Source of the DNA: an uncultured Maribacter sp.
Lineage (GTDB): Bacteria; Bacteroidota; Bacteroidia; Flavobacteriales; Flavobacteriaceae
DNA: 64,000 bases
Assembly: GCA_947504045.1 (NCBI GenBank)
Contig: CANNFY010000002.1
Coordinates: forward strand, 124,001 to 188,000
Reading direction: 5' to 3'
Position numbers and translations under genes: made by a program
In this document: one piece after another, positions 39,653 to 49,864 of the stretch
Numbering within the stretch: position 1 is the stretch's first letter
How the letters are laid out: each line of letters starts with the position of its first letter
The notes under the pieces: generated by a model
Seen by the model: only the letters and a program-made list of their open reading frames with translations
What the model was told of the DNA's origin: nothing
Databases searched by the model: none

Positions 39653-39714
39653 TAATGTATTGTGTAAACTAAATATATATAACCCGTTTGAGAAATCAAG
39701 CGGGTTTTATTTTT
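39641..39714 (+). promoter_or_regulatory. his attenuator: alternative antiterminator/terminator pairing
   Basis: 39641-39650 caagcgaggt can pair (one bulged A) with 39682-39690 acccgtttg; the same arm pairs with 39697-39706 caagcgggtt to form the terminator. Confidence 0.8.
39681..39714 (+). terminator. rho-independent terminator inside the his leader
   Basis: aacccgtttg-agaaat-caagcgggttttatttt: 10-bp stem with one G-U, 6-nt loop, U-rich tail. Confidence 0.9.
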
Positions 39715-39751
39715 AAAACTATTTGATTTCCAAACAAAATTAAACTAAGGA

Positions 39752-40609
39752 ATGACAAAAATTAGAATTGCAATTCAGAAATCTGGGCGTTTAAATGAAG
39801 ACTCTATAGAAATACTTAAAAACTGTGGTATATCTATAGATAATGGTAAAGACCAATTAAAAGCATCGGCCCGAAATTTTCCAATGGAAGTATTTTATTT
39901 ACGTAATGGAGATATTCCACAATATTTAAAAGATGGTGTTGTAGATATTGCAATTATTGGAGAAAATGTATTAATTGAAAAAGGAGAAGGTATAGGTTTT
40001 GACGTAAGATTAGGTTTTTCTAAATGTAAAGTATCATTAGCAGTACCTAAAGATGTTGAATACCCTTCAGTAAAATATTTTGAAGGTAAGCGTATTGCTA
40101 CATCTTACCCAAATACAGTAAAAGAATACTTAAAAGAAAAAGGCATAACTGCAGATATTCATATAATTAATGGTTCTGTAGAAATTGCTCCTAATATAGG
40201 TTTAGCAGATGGTATTTGCGACATTGTTTCTAGTGGAAGTACATTATTTAAAAATGGACTAAAAGAAGTAGAAGTAATGTTAAAAAGTGAAGCTGTTTTA
40301 GCTGTGTCACCAAAAATATCTAAAGAGCGTAAAGAAATACTTAAAAAATTAGAATTTAGAATAAAGGCAGTTTTAACAGCAAGGCAGTCTAAATATGTAC
40401 TTTTAAATGCTCCAAACGATAAATTAAACCAAATTATATCTTTATTACCAGGTATGCGAAGCCCTACAGTTTTACCTTTAGCAGAAGAAGGTTGGAGCTC
40501 TGTACATACAGTAATAAACAAGCACAAATTTTGGGAAGTTATAGATGAATTAAAATTAGCTGGCGCAGAAGGTATATTAGTTTGCCCTATAGAAAAAATG
40601 GTATTGTAA
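39752..40609 (+). CDS. hisG: ATP phosphoribosyltransferase
   Basis: IRIAIQKSGRLNEDSIEIL; DGICDIVSSGSTLFKNGL. Confidence 0.96.
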   Translation: MTKIRIAIQKSGRLNEDSIEILKNCGISIDNGKDQLKASARNFPMEVFYLRNGDIPQYLKDGVVDIAIIGENVLIEKGEGIGFDVRLGFSKCKVSLAVPKDVEYPSVKYFEGKRIATSYPNTVKEYLKEKGITADIHIINGSVEIAPNIGLADGICDIVSSGSTLFKNGLKEVEVMLKSEAVLAVSPKISKERKEILKKLEFRIKAVLTARQSKYVLLNAPNDKLNQIISLLPGMRSPTVLPLAEEGWSSVHTVINKHKFWEVIDELKLAGAEGILVCPIEKMVL

Positions 40610-40619
40610 TTTTTTTAAG

Positions 40620-41066
40620 ATGAAAAATGATTTAAAAATTATTTTAATTCCGGAAGAAAAATTAGAAACTATATTGCCTTTAGTATATGACTTAAACAAC
40701 AAGAAAATAGATTTAGCTATACTAAAAAACCGTTTGGTTGAAATGAAAAAAATGAATTTTCAATGTATAGGGGTTTATGATACTAATAAATTAATTGGTA
40801 TTTGTGGCTTCTGGATTTTATATAAATTTTATATTGGGAAACATATAGAACCAGATAATGTTTTTATTTCTAAAGAATACAGAAGTAAAGGTGTAGGTAA
40901 ATTAATGTTAGATTGGATTTACAATTATGCTAAAGAAAATAATTGTAATAGTTCTGAGATTAATTGTTATGTAAAAAATACCAGAGGAGTACAATTTTGG
41001 GAAGAACAAGGGTATCTTCCAGAAGGTTACCATATGAGAAACGTTTTTGACAGGAATAATGAATAA
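40620..41066 (+). CDS. GNAT family N-acetyltransferase
   Basis: PDNVFISKEYRSKGVGKLMLDWIYNYAKEN; stop overlaps hisD start. Confidence 0.9.
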   Translation: MKNDLKIILIPEEKLETILPLVYDLNNKKIDLAILKNRLVEMKKMNFQCIGVYDTNKLIGICGFWILYKFYIGKHIEPDNVFISKEYRSKGVGKLMLDWIYNYAKENNCNSSEINCYVKNTRGVQFWEEQGYLPEGYHMRNVFDRNNE

Positions 41067-42348
41067 AATATACAATCCAAATAAAAAAGACTGGAAAACT
41101 ATTTTAAAACGACCAACACAAACGGTTGCAGATATAGAAGGTACAGTAACTAACATTTTTAAAGAAGTACAAGAAGGAGGTGATGCTGTTTTAGCAAAGT
41201 ATACTCAAAAGTTTGATGGTGTTGTATTAAATTCTATTACAGTTACTCCAAAAGAAATTTCTATTGCTGCCACGCTTATTTCTGAAGAATTAAAAAATGC
41301 TATTAAGTTAGCTAAAAATAATATTGAAGTTTTTCATGCGGCTCAAAAAACAACAAAAGTAGAAGTTGAAACTGCTAAAGGGGTACAATGTTGGCAAGAA
41401 AAACGCCCTATTCAAAAAGTTGGTTTATACATTCCGGGCGGTACAGCACCTTTGTTTTCTACCATTTTAATGCTTGCGGTACCCGCAAATATTGCAGGAT
41501 GTGAAGAAATTATTTTGTGTACACCACCAGATAAAGAAGGTAATGTAAACCCTGCTATTTTATATGCTGCAGACCTTTGTGGTGTAACTAAAATATTTAA
41601 AGTAGGAGGTATACAAGCCATTGCAGGAATGACATTTGGAACAGAAACCATGCCAGAGGTTTATAAAATTTTTGGACCAGGAAATCAGTTTGTTACTGTA
41701 GCTAAACAAATAGCCACAAAATACGGCGTAGCAATAGATATGCCTGCTGGACCTAGCGAACTTTTAGTAATGGCAGACGATTCTGCAAATGCAGCTTTTG
41801 TTGCTTCCGATTTATTAAGCCAAGCGGAACATGGTGTAGATAGTCAAGTAATTTTAGTATCTACTTCAAAAAATATGATAGTTGCTGTAGAGCAAGAAGT
41901 TGCCTTGCAACTAGAAAATTTACCAAGAAAAGCTATAGCAGAAAAAGCAATTGCAAATAGTAAACTTATTTATGTAGAGGAAGAACAAATTGCAATAGAT
42001 CTAATAAATGAGTACGGACCAGAACACTATATTTTGTGTGTTGGTAATGAAACACCTTTTATTTCTCAAATAAAAAATGCAGGTTCTGTATTTATTGGTA
42101 ATTACACTCCTGAAAGTGCCGGCGATTATGCTTCAGGTACCAACCATACATTACCAACAAACGGTTATGCAAAACAGTATAGCGGTGTAAATTTAGATAG
42201 TTTTATGAAGAGCATGACTTTTCAAAAAATATCAAGTAATGGAATTCAAGAAATAGGAAAAGCAATAGAATTAATGGCAGAAGCAGAAGGTTTATATGCA
42301 CATAAAAATGCTGTAACTCTACGTTTAAAAAGTTTAAAGAATGGATAA
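41059..42348 (+). CDS. hisD: histidinol dehydrogenase
   Basis: QKVGLYIPGGTAPLFSTILMLAVPA; IDMPAGPSELLV; start ATG 41059 preferred over upstream 41047. Confidence 0.96.
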   Translation: MNKIYNPNKKDWKTILKRPTQTVADIEGTVTNIFKEVQEGGDAVLAKYTQKFDGVVLNSITVTPKEISIAATLISEELKNAIKLAKNNIEVFHAAQKTTKVEVETAKGVQCWQEKRPIQKVGLYIPGGTAPLFSTILMLAVPANIAGCEEIILCTPPDKEGNVNPAILYAADLCGVTKIFKVGGIQAIAGMTFGTETMPEVYKIFGPGNQFVTVAKQIATKYGVAIDMPAGPSELLVMADDSANAAFVASDLLSQAEHGVDSQVILVSTSKNMIVAVEQEVALQLENLPRKAIAEKAIANSKLIYVEEEQIAIDLINEYGPEHYILCVGNETPFISQIKNAGSVFIGNYTPESAGDYASGTNHTLPTNGYAKQYSGVNLDSFMKSMTFQKISSNGIQEIGKAIELMAEAEGLYAHKNAVTLRLKSLKNG

Positions 42349-43387
42349 TTTTAATTTAGATAGTCTAGTAAGACCTAACATACAAAAATTAAAAGCATAT
42401 TCTTCTGCAAGAGGAGAATTTCAGAGTAATGGTAACCCAATGATGCTGTTAGATGCTAATGAGAGTCCATACGAAAACGGTCTTAATAGATATCCGGATC
42501 CGCAGCATATAGAATTAAGAACTAGATTATCGCAAATAAAAGAAGTTCCTGTAGAAAATATTCTTTTGGGTAATGGTAGCGATGAAATTATTAGTTTGCT
42601 TTTTAATGCCTTTTGTCAACCAAGAGAGGATAATGTAATTGTTTTGCCTCCAACATTTGGAATGTATGAGGTGCAAGCCAATATTAGTGATATACAATTA
42701 CAAAAGGTAGAACTTACTAAAGAATTTCAACCCAATGTAGAAGCCATATTAAATACAGCAAACGCAAATACTAAAATTCTTTTTCTGTGTAGTCCTAATA
42801 ATCCAACAGGAAATTCAATTCAGCCAAAAATAATAGAAGAGTTACTTACTAATTTTAAAGGTTTAATTGTATTAGATGAAGCATATATAGATTTTAGTGC
42901 GGAAGGTAGTTGGTTAAAAAAATTAAACAAATTTCCTAATTTAATTATAATTCAGACTTTATCTAAAGCATATGGTATGGCAGGTATTCGTTTGGGAATG
43001 TGTTATGCATCACAAGAAATAATAGAAGTTTTAAACAGACTAAAATTGCCTTATAATTTAAATGTATTAACTCAAAAAAAGGCATTAGATAAATTAAGTA
43101 ATCTACCATTAATACAAGAAAAAATTGGGAGACTTTTAGAGAGTAGAGAATTTGTTTTAAGTCAATTACATAAAATAAAGTGCATTACTAAAGTATATTC
43201 TACAGATGCTAATTTTATTTTAGTAAAATTTGATGATGCAACTAAAAGATATAAAGAATTAATAGCAAAAGGTATTGTAGTTCGTAATAGAAGTACACAA
43301 CCTTTATGCGATAGTACACTGCGTTTAACAATAGGAACCAGAGAAGAAAATATATTACTGCTTAAAGCATTAAAAGAATTAGTATAA
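42341..43387 (+). CDS. hisC: histidinol-phosphate aminotransferase
   Basis: [48 protein letters not shown]. Confidence 0.96.
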   Translation: MDNFNLDSLVRPNIQKLKAYSSARGEFQSNGNPMMLLDANESPYENGLNRYPDPQHIELRTRLSQIKEVPVENILLGNGSDEIISLLFNAFCQPREDNVIVLPPTFGMYEVQANISDIQLQKVELTKEFQPNVEAILNTANANTKILFLCSPNNPTGNSIQPKIIEELLTNFKGLIVLDEAYIDFSAEGSWLKKLNKFPNLIIIQTLSKAYGMAGIRLGMCYASQEIIEVLNRLKLPYNLNVLTQKKALDKLSNLPLIQEKIGRLLESREFVLSQLHKIKCITKVYSTDANFILVKFDDATKRYKELIAKGIVVRNRSTQPLCDSTLRLTIGTREENILLLKALKELV

Positions 43388-43388
43388 A

Positions 43389-44528
43389 ATGAAAAAAGTA
43401 CTTTTTATAGACCGTGATGGAACTTTGGTTTTAGAACCACCAGTAGATTATCAATTAGATAGTTTAGAAAAGCTTGAATATTATCCAAAAGTTTTTCAAT
43501 ACATGGCAAAAATAGCTTCTGAATTAGATTATGAATTGGTAATGGTTACAAATCAAGATGGTTTAGGAACAGACTCTTTTCCAGAAGATACTTTTTGGCC
43601 AGCTCAAAATAAAATTATTTCAGCTTTTGAAAAAGAAGGTGTTGTTTTTTCAGAAGTTTGTATTGATAAAACATTTCCGCATGAAAATGCAGAAACACGT
43701 AAACCAAGAACAGGTTTGCTTACCAAATATTTTAATAAACAAGAATATGATTTAGAAAATTCTTTTGTTTTAGGAGACCGTATTACAGATATGGAATTAG
43801 CTAAAAATCTTGGTACTAAAGGAATATTTTTATCCGAAGATCCTGAACTGGGAGCAGATGAAATAGAATCTGAAAAACAAACTATTTTAAATGCCATTGC
43901 ATTAACTTCTACCGATTGGGAAAAGATATACGAATTTTTAAAATTACAAGACAGAGTAGCAGAAATTACACGTAACACCAATGAAACTAAAATTTATATT
44001 AAATTAAATTTAGACGGTTCTGGTAAAAATGATATTTCTACTGGGTTAGATTTCTTTGATCATATGTTAGATCAAATTGGTCGCCATGGCTCTATGGATT
44101 TAACTGTAAAAGTAGATGGAGATTTACATGTAGATGAGCACCATACCATAGAGGATACTATGATTGCTCTAGGAGAATTATTCCATAAAGCTTTAGGAAA
44201 CAAACTTGGTATAGAACGTTATGGTTTTTGTTTGCCTATGGATGATTGTTTGGCTCAAGTTGCTGTAGATTTTGGCGGTCGTAATTGGCTAGAGTGGGAT
44301 GCAGAGTTTAAAAGAGAAATGATAGGAAAAATGCCAACAGAAATGTTTTTTCACCTTTTTAAATCCTTTACAGATGGTGCAAAATGTAATTTAAATATTA
44401 AAGCAGAAGGCGTAAATGAGCATCATAAAATAGAAGGTATTTTTAAAGCTTTTGCAAAGGCAATGAAAATGGCTGTTAAAAGAGATGTAAATAAAATGTT
44501 TTTACCAAGCACAAAAGGAATGCTATAA
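43389..44528 (+). CDS. hisB: bifunctional histidinol-phosphatase / imidazoleglycerol-phosphate dehydratase
   Basis: HAD phosphatase [13 protein letters not shown] fused to [26 protein letters not shown]. Confidence 0.96.
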   Translation: MKKVLFIDRDGTLVLEPPVDYQLDSLEKLEYYPKVFQYMAKIASELDYELVMVTNQDGLGTDSFPEDTFWPAQNKIISAFEKEGVVFSEVCIDKTFPHENAETRKPRTGLLTKYFNKQEYDLENSFVLGDRITDMELAKNLGTKGIFLSEDPELGADEIESEKQTILNAIALTSTDWEKIYEFLKLQDRVAEITRNTNETKIYIKLNLDGSGKNDISTGLDFFDHMLDQIGRHGSMDLTVKVDGDLHVDEHHTIEDTMIALGELFHKALGNKLGIERYGFCLPMDDCLAQVAVDFGGRNWLEWDAEFKREMIGKMPTEMFFHLFKSFTDGAKCNLNIKAEGVNEHHKIEGIFKAFAKAMKMAVKRDVNKMFLPSTKGML

Positions 44529-44530
44529 TT

Positions 44531-44585
44531 AGTTGTTAGTTTTTGGTTGTTAGTAATTTGTTGCAACAACCAAAAAACGAGCAAC
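44531..44585 (+). repeat. inverted repeat/hairpin in hisB-hisH intercistronic gap
   Basis: Perfect 12-bp core tttttggttgtt (44540-44551) / aacaaccaaaaa (44565-44576), plus outer gttg/caac pairing; no U-tract. Confidence 0.7.
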
Positions 44586-44599
44586 GAACAACCAACAGA

Positions 44600-45181
44600 A
44601 TGAAAATTGTAATAATAAATTACGGAGCAGGAAATATACAGAGTATTAAATTTGCTATTAAACGCTTAGGATATGAGGCTGTTTTAACGGATAATGTTGA
44701 AGAAATAAAAGCAGCAGATAAAGTTATTTTCCCTGGAGTAGGAGAGGCTAGTAGCGCAATGTCTAAACTTATAGATAGTGGTCTAGATACTCTTGTGCCA
44801 ACTTTAAAACAACCAGTTTTAGGTATTTGTTTAGGTATGCAATTAATGTGTAATGCAACCGAAGAAGGTAATACAAAAGGTTTGGGGATTTTTGATGTTA
44901 ATGTTGTAAAATTTTCTACCAATGTAAAAGTTCCACAAATTGGATGGAATCAAATTTTAGACTTAAAAACACCTTTGTTTTCTAAGGTAGAAGATAATGC
45001 TCATATATATTTAGTGCATAGTTTTTATGCTCCTATTTGTAAGGAAACTATTGCTGTAGCGGATTATGGCATTAAATATTCCGCAGCATTAAATAAAGGA
45101 AATTTTTACGGCACCCAATTTCACCCAGAAAAGAGTAGTATAATTGGCGAACAGATATTGCGTAATTTCTTAGAAATGTAA
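44600..45181 (+). CDS. hisH: imidazole glycerol phosphate synthase subunit HisH
   Basis: MKIVIINYGAGNIQSIKFAIKRLG; PVLGICLGMQLM; FYGTQFHPEKS. ATG at 44600 preferred; ORF-track start 44543 lies in the hairpin. Confidence 0.95.
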   Translation: MKIVIINYGAGNIQSIKFAIKRLGYEAVLTDNVEEIKAADKVIFPGVGEASSAMSKLIDSGLDTLVPTLKQPVLGICLGMQLMCNATEEGNTKGLGIFDVNVVKFSTNVKVPQIGWNQILDLKTPLFSKVEDNAHIYLVHSFYAPICKETIAVADYGIKYSAALNKGNFYGTQFHPEKSSIIGEQILRNFLEM

Positions 45182-45609
45182 TGGCTTTACCTTCCTATTA
45201 TATATCAACAGATAAAAAACTATTGGATGTAAATTTTATTCATAGTTATATTAGTACTATTTCTTATTGGGGTAAAGGTAGAAGTGTTGAACAAATAGAA
45301 AGTACCATAAAAAACTCGTTATGTTTTGGTGTATATACCAAAGATAATAGTCAGATTGGTTTTGCAAGGGTAGTTACAGATTGTACTTTTTTTGGTTATA
45401 TAATGGATGTTATTATTCATGAAGATTATCAAAATAAAGGAATAGGAAAGCAACTGGTTGCCTTTATACTTAATAATAAAACAATTAAAAAGTTAAGTAC
45501 CATAGCTCTTAAAACAAAAGATGCGCACGGACTTTATGAAAAATATGGATTTAAAGTAGTAGGAAACTCTACTTTATGGATGTCCTTAGACAAACAAAAA
45601 TTAGAATGA
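45181..45609 (+). CDS. GNAT family N-acetyltransferase
   Basis: [28 protein letters not shown] overlap with hisH and ATGA overlap with hisA. Confidence 0.9.
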   Translation: MALPSYYISTDKKLLDVNFIHSYISTISYWGKGRSVEQIESTIKNSLCFGVYTKDNSQIGFARVVTDCTFFGYIMDVIIHEDYQNKGIGKQLVAFILNNKTIKKLSTIALKTKDAHGLYEKYGFKVVGNSTLWMSLDKQKLE

Positions 45610-46334
45610 GAATTATACCAGCAATAGATATTATAGAAGGACAATGTGTTAGATTATCTAAAGGAGATTATACTACAAAAAAAGTATATAATGAGGACCC
45701 TTTAGAAGTGGCTAAAGAATTTCAAGATCATGGTATAGAATATTTGCATTTAGTAGATTTAGATGGTGCAAAATCTAAACATATTGTAAACCATAAAATA
45801 TTAGAGCAAATAGCTAGTAAAACTAATTTAAAGATAGATTTTGGTGGTGGATTAAAAACAGATGACGATTTAAGAATTGCTTTTGAAAGTGGTGCAAACC
45901 AAATAACAGGAGGTAGTATTGCAGTAAAAGACAGAGAAACTTTTACACAGTGGATTTCAACGTATGGTCCTAATAAAATTATACTTGGTGCTGATGCTAT
46001 GGATGAAAAAGTTGCAGTTTCGGGTTGGTTAGAAGAATCTAAAGAAGAGTTAGTTCCTTTTATTCAGGGCTACCAAAAAAAAGGAGTAAACTATGTTATT
46101 TGTACCGATATTAGTAAAGATGGTATGTTAGAAGGTCCTTCTTTTGCTTTATATGAAAAAATATTAAAGCAATCAGAATCCGGATTAAAACTTATTGCAA
46201 GTGGTGGTATTTCTACTTTTGATGAATTACCAAAACTAGCCGATCTAGGTTGTGAAGGAACCATTATAGGAAAAGCTATTTATGAAAACAGAATCAGTTT
46301 AAAACAACTTGAAAAATTTATTCTAAATGTCTAG
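45606..46334 (+). CDS. hisA: phosphoribosylformimino-5-aminoimidazole carboxamide ribotide isomerase
   Basis: [40 protein letters not shown]; start ATG 45606. Confidence 0.96.
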   Translation: MRIIPAIDIIEGQCVRLSKGDYTTKKVYNEDPLEVAKEFQDHGIEYLHLVDLDGAKSKHIVNHKILEQIASKTNLKIDFGGGLKTDDDLRIAFESGANQITGGSIAVKDRETFTQWISTYGPNKIILGADAMDEKVAVSGWLEESKEELVPFIQGYQKKGVNYVICTDISKDGMLEGPSFALYEKILKQSESGLKLIASGGISTFDELPKLADLGCEGTIIGKAIYENRISLKQLEKFILNV

Positions 46335-46845
46335 TAATTATTCACAATTACAAGAAGAAATATGTAAAAATGCTATTTTCAGAATGGATGAAAGTAGCCG
46401 TATGATTCATATAGCTCTAAGTAATTTAGAAGAAAAATATATCTGGATGCGCCCTAATAATAATTCTAATAGCATAGGAAATCAAATATTACATTTATGT
46501 GGTAATATTTCTCAGTATGCCATATGTTCCTTAGGAAATATAGAAGACTTTAGAGAGCGAGAGTTAGAATTTACAACTAAAGAAGGGTACACAAAAAAAG
46601 AGTTACTATATAAATTAAATTCCGTTGTGAATACCGCTAAAGAAACAATAAATAATTGTACTACAGCCAATTTAATTAAGAAAAGAGAAGTGCAAGGCTT
46701 TGTATTTTCCGGAATTGGAATCATACTTCATGTTGTAGAGCATTATTCATATCATACCGGACAAATTGCCTTTTGGGTAAAACAATTAAAAGATAAACCA
46801 TTAGGTTTTTATGATGGAATCGATTTAACAGTTAAAAATAAATAA
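46327..46845 (+). CDS. DinB family protein
   Basis: [16 protein letters not shown] and [19 protein letters not shown]. Confidence 0.85.
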   Translation: MSSNYSQLQEEICKNAIFRMDESSRMIHIALSNLEEKYIWMRPNNNSNSIGNQILHLCGNISQYAICSLGNIEDFRERELEFTTKEGYTKKELLYKLNSVVNTAKETINNCTTANLIKKREVQGFVFSGIGIILHVVEHYSYHTGQIAFWVKQLKDKPLGFYDGIDLTVKNK

Positions 46846-47600
46846 TGTTAACAAAAAGAATAATACCCTGTTTAGATATTAAAAACGGAAGAACTGTAAA
46901 AGGTGTAAATTTTGTTGATTTAAGAGACGCAGGTGATCCTGTAGAATTAGCAGAAATTTATGCTGCCTCTGGGGCAGATGAATTAGTTTTTTTAGATATA
47001 TCTGCAACAGAAGAAAGAAGAAAAACTTTAGCAGATTTAGTGTATAGAGTTGGTGAAAAGGTTAATATTCCTTTTACTGTTGGTGGTGGTATATCTTCTA
47101 TAGAAGATGTAGATATACTTTTGCAAAATGGAGCAGACAAAGTGTCTATAAATTCATCCGCTGTTAAAAACCCACAGTTAATAAACGATTTATCTGCTAA
47201 ATTTGGGGCACAATGTATTGTTGTTGCAATAGATGCAAAACAAATAGATGGAGAATGGATTGTACATTTAGTTGGAGGCAAAGTGCCTACAGAATTAAAT
47301 TTATTTGATTGGGCAAAAGAAGTAGAAAAAAGAGGTGCAGGAGAAATACTTTTTACCTCAATGAATAATGATGGTACAAAAGACGGATTTGCAAATGAGG
47401 CTTTAAATAAATTGTCTACAGAATTAAATATTCCTATAATTGCTTCTGGCGGTGCAGGAAGTATACAGCATTTTACAGATACTTTTATAAAAGGAAAAGC
47501 GGATGCAGCATTAGCAGCAAGTGTCTTTCATTTTAAAGAAATAGAAATTGTAGATTTAAAGCGTCAGTTAAAAAAAGAAAATATACCTGTAAGACTATAA
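46845..47600 (+). CDS. hisF: imidazole glycerol phosphate synthase subunit HisF
   Basis: [42 protein letters not shown]. Confidence 0.97.
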   Translation: MLTKRIIPCLDIKNGRTVKGVNFVDLRDAGDPVELAEIYAASGADELVFLDISATEERRKTLADLVYRVGEKVNIPFTVGGGISSIEDVDILLQNGADKVSINSSAVKNPQLINDLSAKFGAQCIVVAIDAKQIDGEWIVHLVGGKVPTELNLFDWAKEVEKRGAGEILFTSMNNDGTKDGFANEALNKLSTELNIPIIASGGAGSIQHFTDTFIKGKADAALAASVFHFKEIEIVDLKRQLKKENIPVRL

Positions 47601-47603
47601 GTT

Positions 47604-48185
47604 TTGATTAAGGCAACAAAAGAAGATAAAGATTTAGTAGTTCGTATTTTGGTTTCTGCATTTAAAGATTTAGAAGAAGATAATTCTATAAATTTTATTG
47701 TACAAAATGGAAAAGATAGAATTGCAAGAATGGAAGCTCTGATGGGATATTTATTTGAAAAGTCTATGCTTTTTGGGGAAATATATTTATCAAAAAATAA
47801 GAATGCATGTTTACTATTATCTTTTTCAGAAAAGGAAAAAGTTACTTTAAAAACTATTTTTTTAGATATACAATTACTTTTTAAATGTATTGGTTTTAAA
47901 AATGTTTTTAATGTTTTAAAAAGACAAAAAATTATTAAAGATTTTTATCCGTCAGAACCACATATAAAACCTGTTATTATGGGAGCTCTAAAAGAAGCTT
48001 ATGGTAGCGGTTCTGCAGCAAGATTAGTGCTTAGAGTAATGAGTCAATATAAAAAAAATAAAAAACCAGTGGTTCTAGATACAGTTTCTGAATATAATAT
48101 AAAGTTGTATCAAAAATTTGGGTTTAAAATAATAAGAGAAGAAAAAACCTTAGGTTTTCCTATGAGTTTATTACGATTAAATTAA
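47604..48185 (+). CDS. GNAT family N-acetyltransferase
   Basis: 193-aa GNAT-like ORF (MGALKEAYGSGSAARLVLRVMSQYKKN, YNIKLYQKFGFKIIREEKT); TTG start adjoining hisF. Confidence 0.8.
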   Translation: MIKATKEDKDLVVRILVSAFKDLEEDNSINFIVQNGKDRIARMEALMGYLFEKSMLFGEIYLSKNKNACLLLSFSEKEKVTLKTIFLDIQLLFKCIGFKNVFNVLKRQKIIKDFYPSEPHIKPVIMGALKEAYGSGSAARLVLRVMSQYKKNKKPVVLDTVSEYNIKLYQKFGFKIIREEKTLGFPMSLLRLN

Positions 48186-48193
48186 TAGAAATA

Positions 48194-48793
48194 ATGAAAA
48201 TAGATTTCGATAAAAATAACGATGGCTTAGTACCTGCAATTATTCAAGATGCTACAACTAAAAATGTACTTATGCTTGGGTATTTAAACCAAGAGGCATA
48301 TGATAAGACCGTAGAAACTAAAAAGGTTACTTTCTACAGTAGATCAAAAAATAGATTGTGGACAAAAGGAGAAGAAAGTGGTAATTTCTTAAATTTAGTA
48401 TCTATAAAAAATGATTGTGATCACGATACTTTGCTAATTTCTGTGTCTCCAGTAGGACCAACTTGTCATACAGGAACAGATACGTGTTGGAGTGAAACAA
48501 ACGATTCTAATTTTGGATTTCTTTCTAAGCTAGAAAAAACAATAGAAGAACGTAGAACATCTTCAGATGGTTCAAAATCTTATGTAGCATCGTTATTTGA
48601 AAAAGGAATTAATAAAATAGCACAAAAAGTAGGAGAGGAAGCTGTAGAGGTTGTTATTGAAGCTAAAGACAATGATGATAATTTGTTTTTAAATGAAAGT
48701 GCCGATTTACTTTTTCATTATTTAATGTTATTACAAGCAAAAGGATTTACACTAAAAGATGTTGAGGAAGTTTTAAAAGGAAGAGAAAAATAA
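48194..48793 (+). CDS. hisIE: bifunctional phosphoribosyl-AMP cyclohydrolase / phosphoribosyl-ATP diphosphatase
   Basis: VLMLGYLNQEAYDKTVETKKVTFYSRSKNRLWTKGEESGN; KVGEEAVEVVIEAK. Confidence 0.97.
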   Translation: MKIDFDKNNDGLVPAIIQDATTKNVLMLGYLNQEAYDKTVETKKVTFYSRSKNRLWTKGEESGNFLNLVSIKNDCDHDTLLISVSPVGPTCHTGTDTCWSETNDSNFGFLSKLEKTIEERRTSSDGSKSYVASLFEKGINKIAQKVGEEAVEVVIEAKDNDDNLFLNESADLLFHYLMLLQAKGFTLKDVEEVLKGREK

Positions 48794-48844
48794 TTTTTTA
48801 ACTTTCAATTTTAAAAAGTGTTTACTATTTAAATACCTTAATTC

Positions 48845-49228
48845 ATGACTAATTTTTACTTTAATCATTTAGCACTTTCTGTAAAAGATGTAAATGAGTC
48901 TGTTACTTTTTACCAAAAAGTATTTAAGTTTAAAGAAATTGAGAATACTGCCTCTGACTCTATTACAAGATGGCTTTTGCTAGATAATGGTTTACAACTT
49001 CATTTAATACCCCGACCAAAAGAAAAAATAGTAACAAATAAAGCGGTTCATTTTGCTTTTGCAACACCTAATATAGAATCTTTTATAACATATTTAGAAG
49101 AACTAAATATAGAATATTCTGATTGGAAAAATACACCAACCAAAGAGTATATTAGAAAAGATGGTATTAAACAATTTTATTTTCAAGACCCTAACGGGTA
49201 TTGGATAGAGGTAAATAACGATGTTTAA
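48845..49228 (+). CDS. VOC family protein (glyoxalase/bleomycin resistance fold)
   Basis: FNHLALSVKDVNESVTFYQKVFKF; FYFQDPNGYWIEVNND. Confidence 0.92.
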   Translation: MTNFYFNHLALSVKDVNESVTFYQKVFKFKEIENTASDSITRWLLLDNGLQLHLIPRPKEKIVTNKAVHFAFATPNIESFITYLEELNIEYSDWKNTPTKEYIRKDGIKQFYFQDPNGYWIEVNNDV

Positions 49229-49276
49229 AAGTATACATTATAAAACTACATTCTTAATATTTTAAATTTTTAAAAA

Positions 49277-49825
49277 ATGAAAAAAATATATTTTACATTA
49301 TTGCTTTTTTTTATTTCTTGTACGGTAATTTTTGCACAAAAAACGTTTACGTTATCTAGTAATGATTTAGGCGGACAGACTACAAAAAATCAAGAATTTA
49401 ATGGTTTTGGTTGTTCAGGAGATAATATATCGCCTCAACTATCATGGGAAAATGCCCCTGAAGGAACCAAAAGTTTTGCAGTAACAATGTATGATCCAGA
49501 TGCGCCAACTGGCAGTGGTTTTTGGCATTGGGTGGTTTTTGATATTCCTTCAAATGTAAATGAGTTAGTTACAAATGCAGGAAATGTAGAACTTAATATA
49601 GCTCCTAAAGGAGCAATACAAAGTATTACAGATTATGGAATTAAAGGTTTTGGAGGACCATGCCCACCAGAAGGTCATGGGTTTCATCAATATATAATAA
49701 CGGTTTATGCTTTAAAAACAGATAAATTAGGTACCCAAGAAAATACAAATCCTGCTGTAGTAGGTTTTAATCTTTGGAACCAAACTATTGCAAAGGCAAG
49801 TATTGTGGCGTATTATAAAAGGTAA
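49277..49825 (+). CDS. YbhB/YbcL family Raf kinase inhibitor-like (PEBP) protein, secreted
   Basis: Signal peptide; GDNISPQLSWENAPEGTKSFAVTMYDPDAPTGSGFWHWVVFDIP. Confidence 0.94.
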   Translation: MKKIYFTLLLFFISCTVIFAQKTFTLSSNDLGGQTTKNQEFNGFGCSGDNISPQLSWENAPEGTKSFAVTMYDPDAPTGSGFWHWVVFDIPSNVNELVTNAGNVELNIAPKGAIQSITDYGIKGFGGPCPPEGHGFHQYIITVYALKTDKLGTQENTNPAVVGFNLWNQTIAKASIVAYYKR

Positions 49826-49864
49826 CTATAGTTGAAATTAATAGTGGTTTAAAAACGTATTTAA

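Noticed and set aside
43604-43981. 125-aa minus-strand ORF within hisB
   Set aside because: Antisense to a clearly assigned bifunctional HisB.
44543-44599. N-terminal extension MVVSNLLQQPKNEQRTTNR of HisH in the ORF track
   Set aside because: The sequence is part of the intercistronic hairpin; HisH homology begins at MKIVIINYGAGN (44600).
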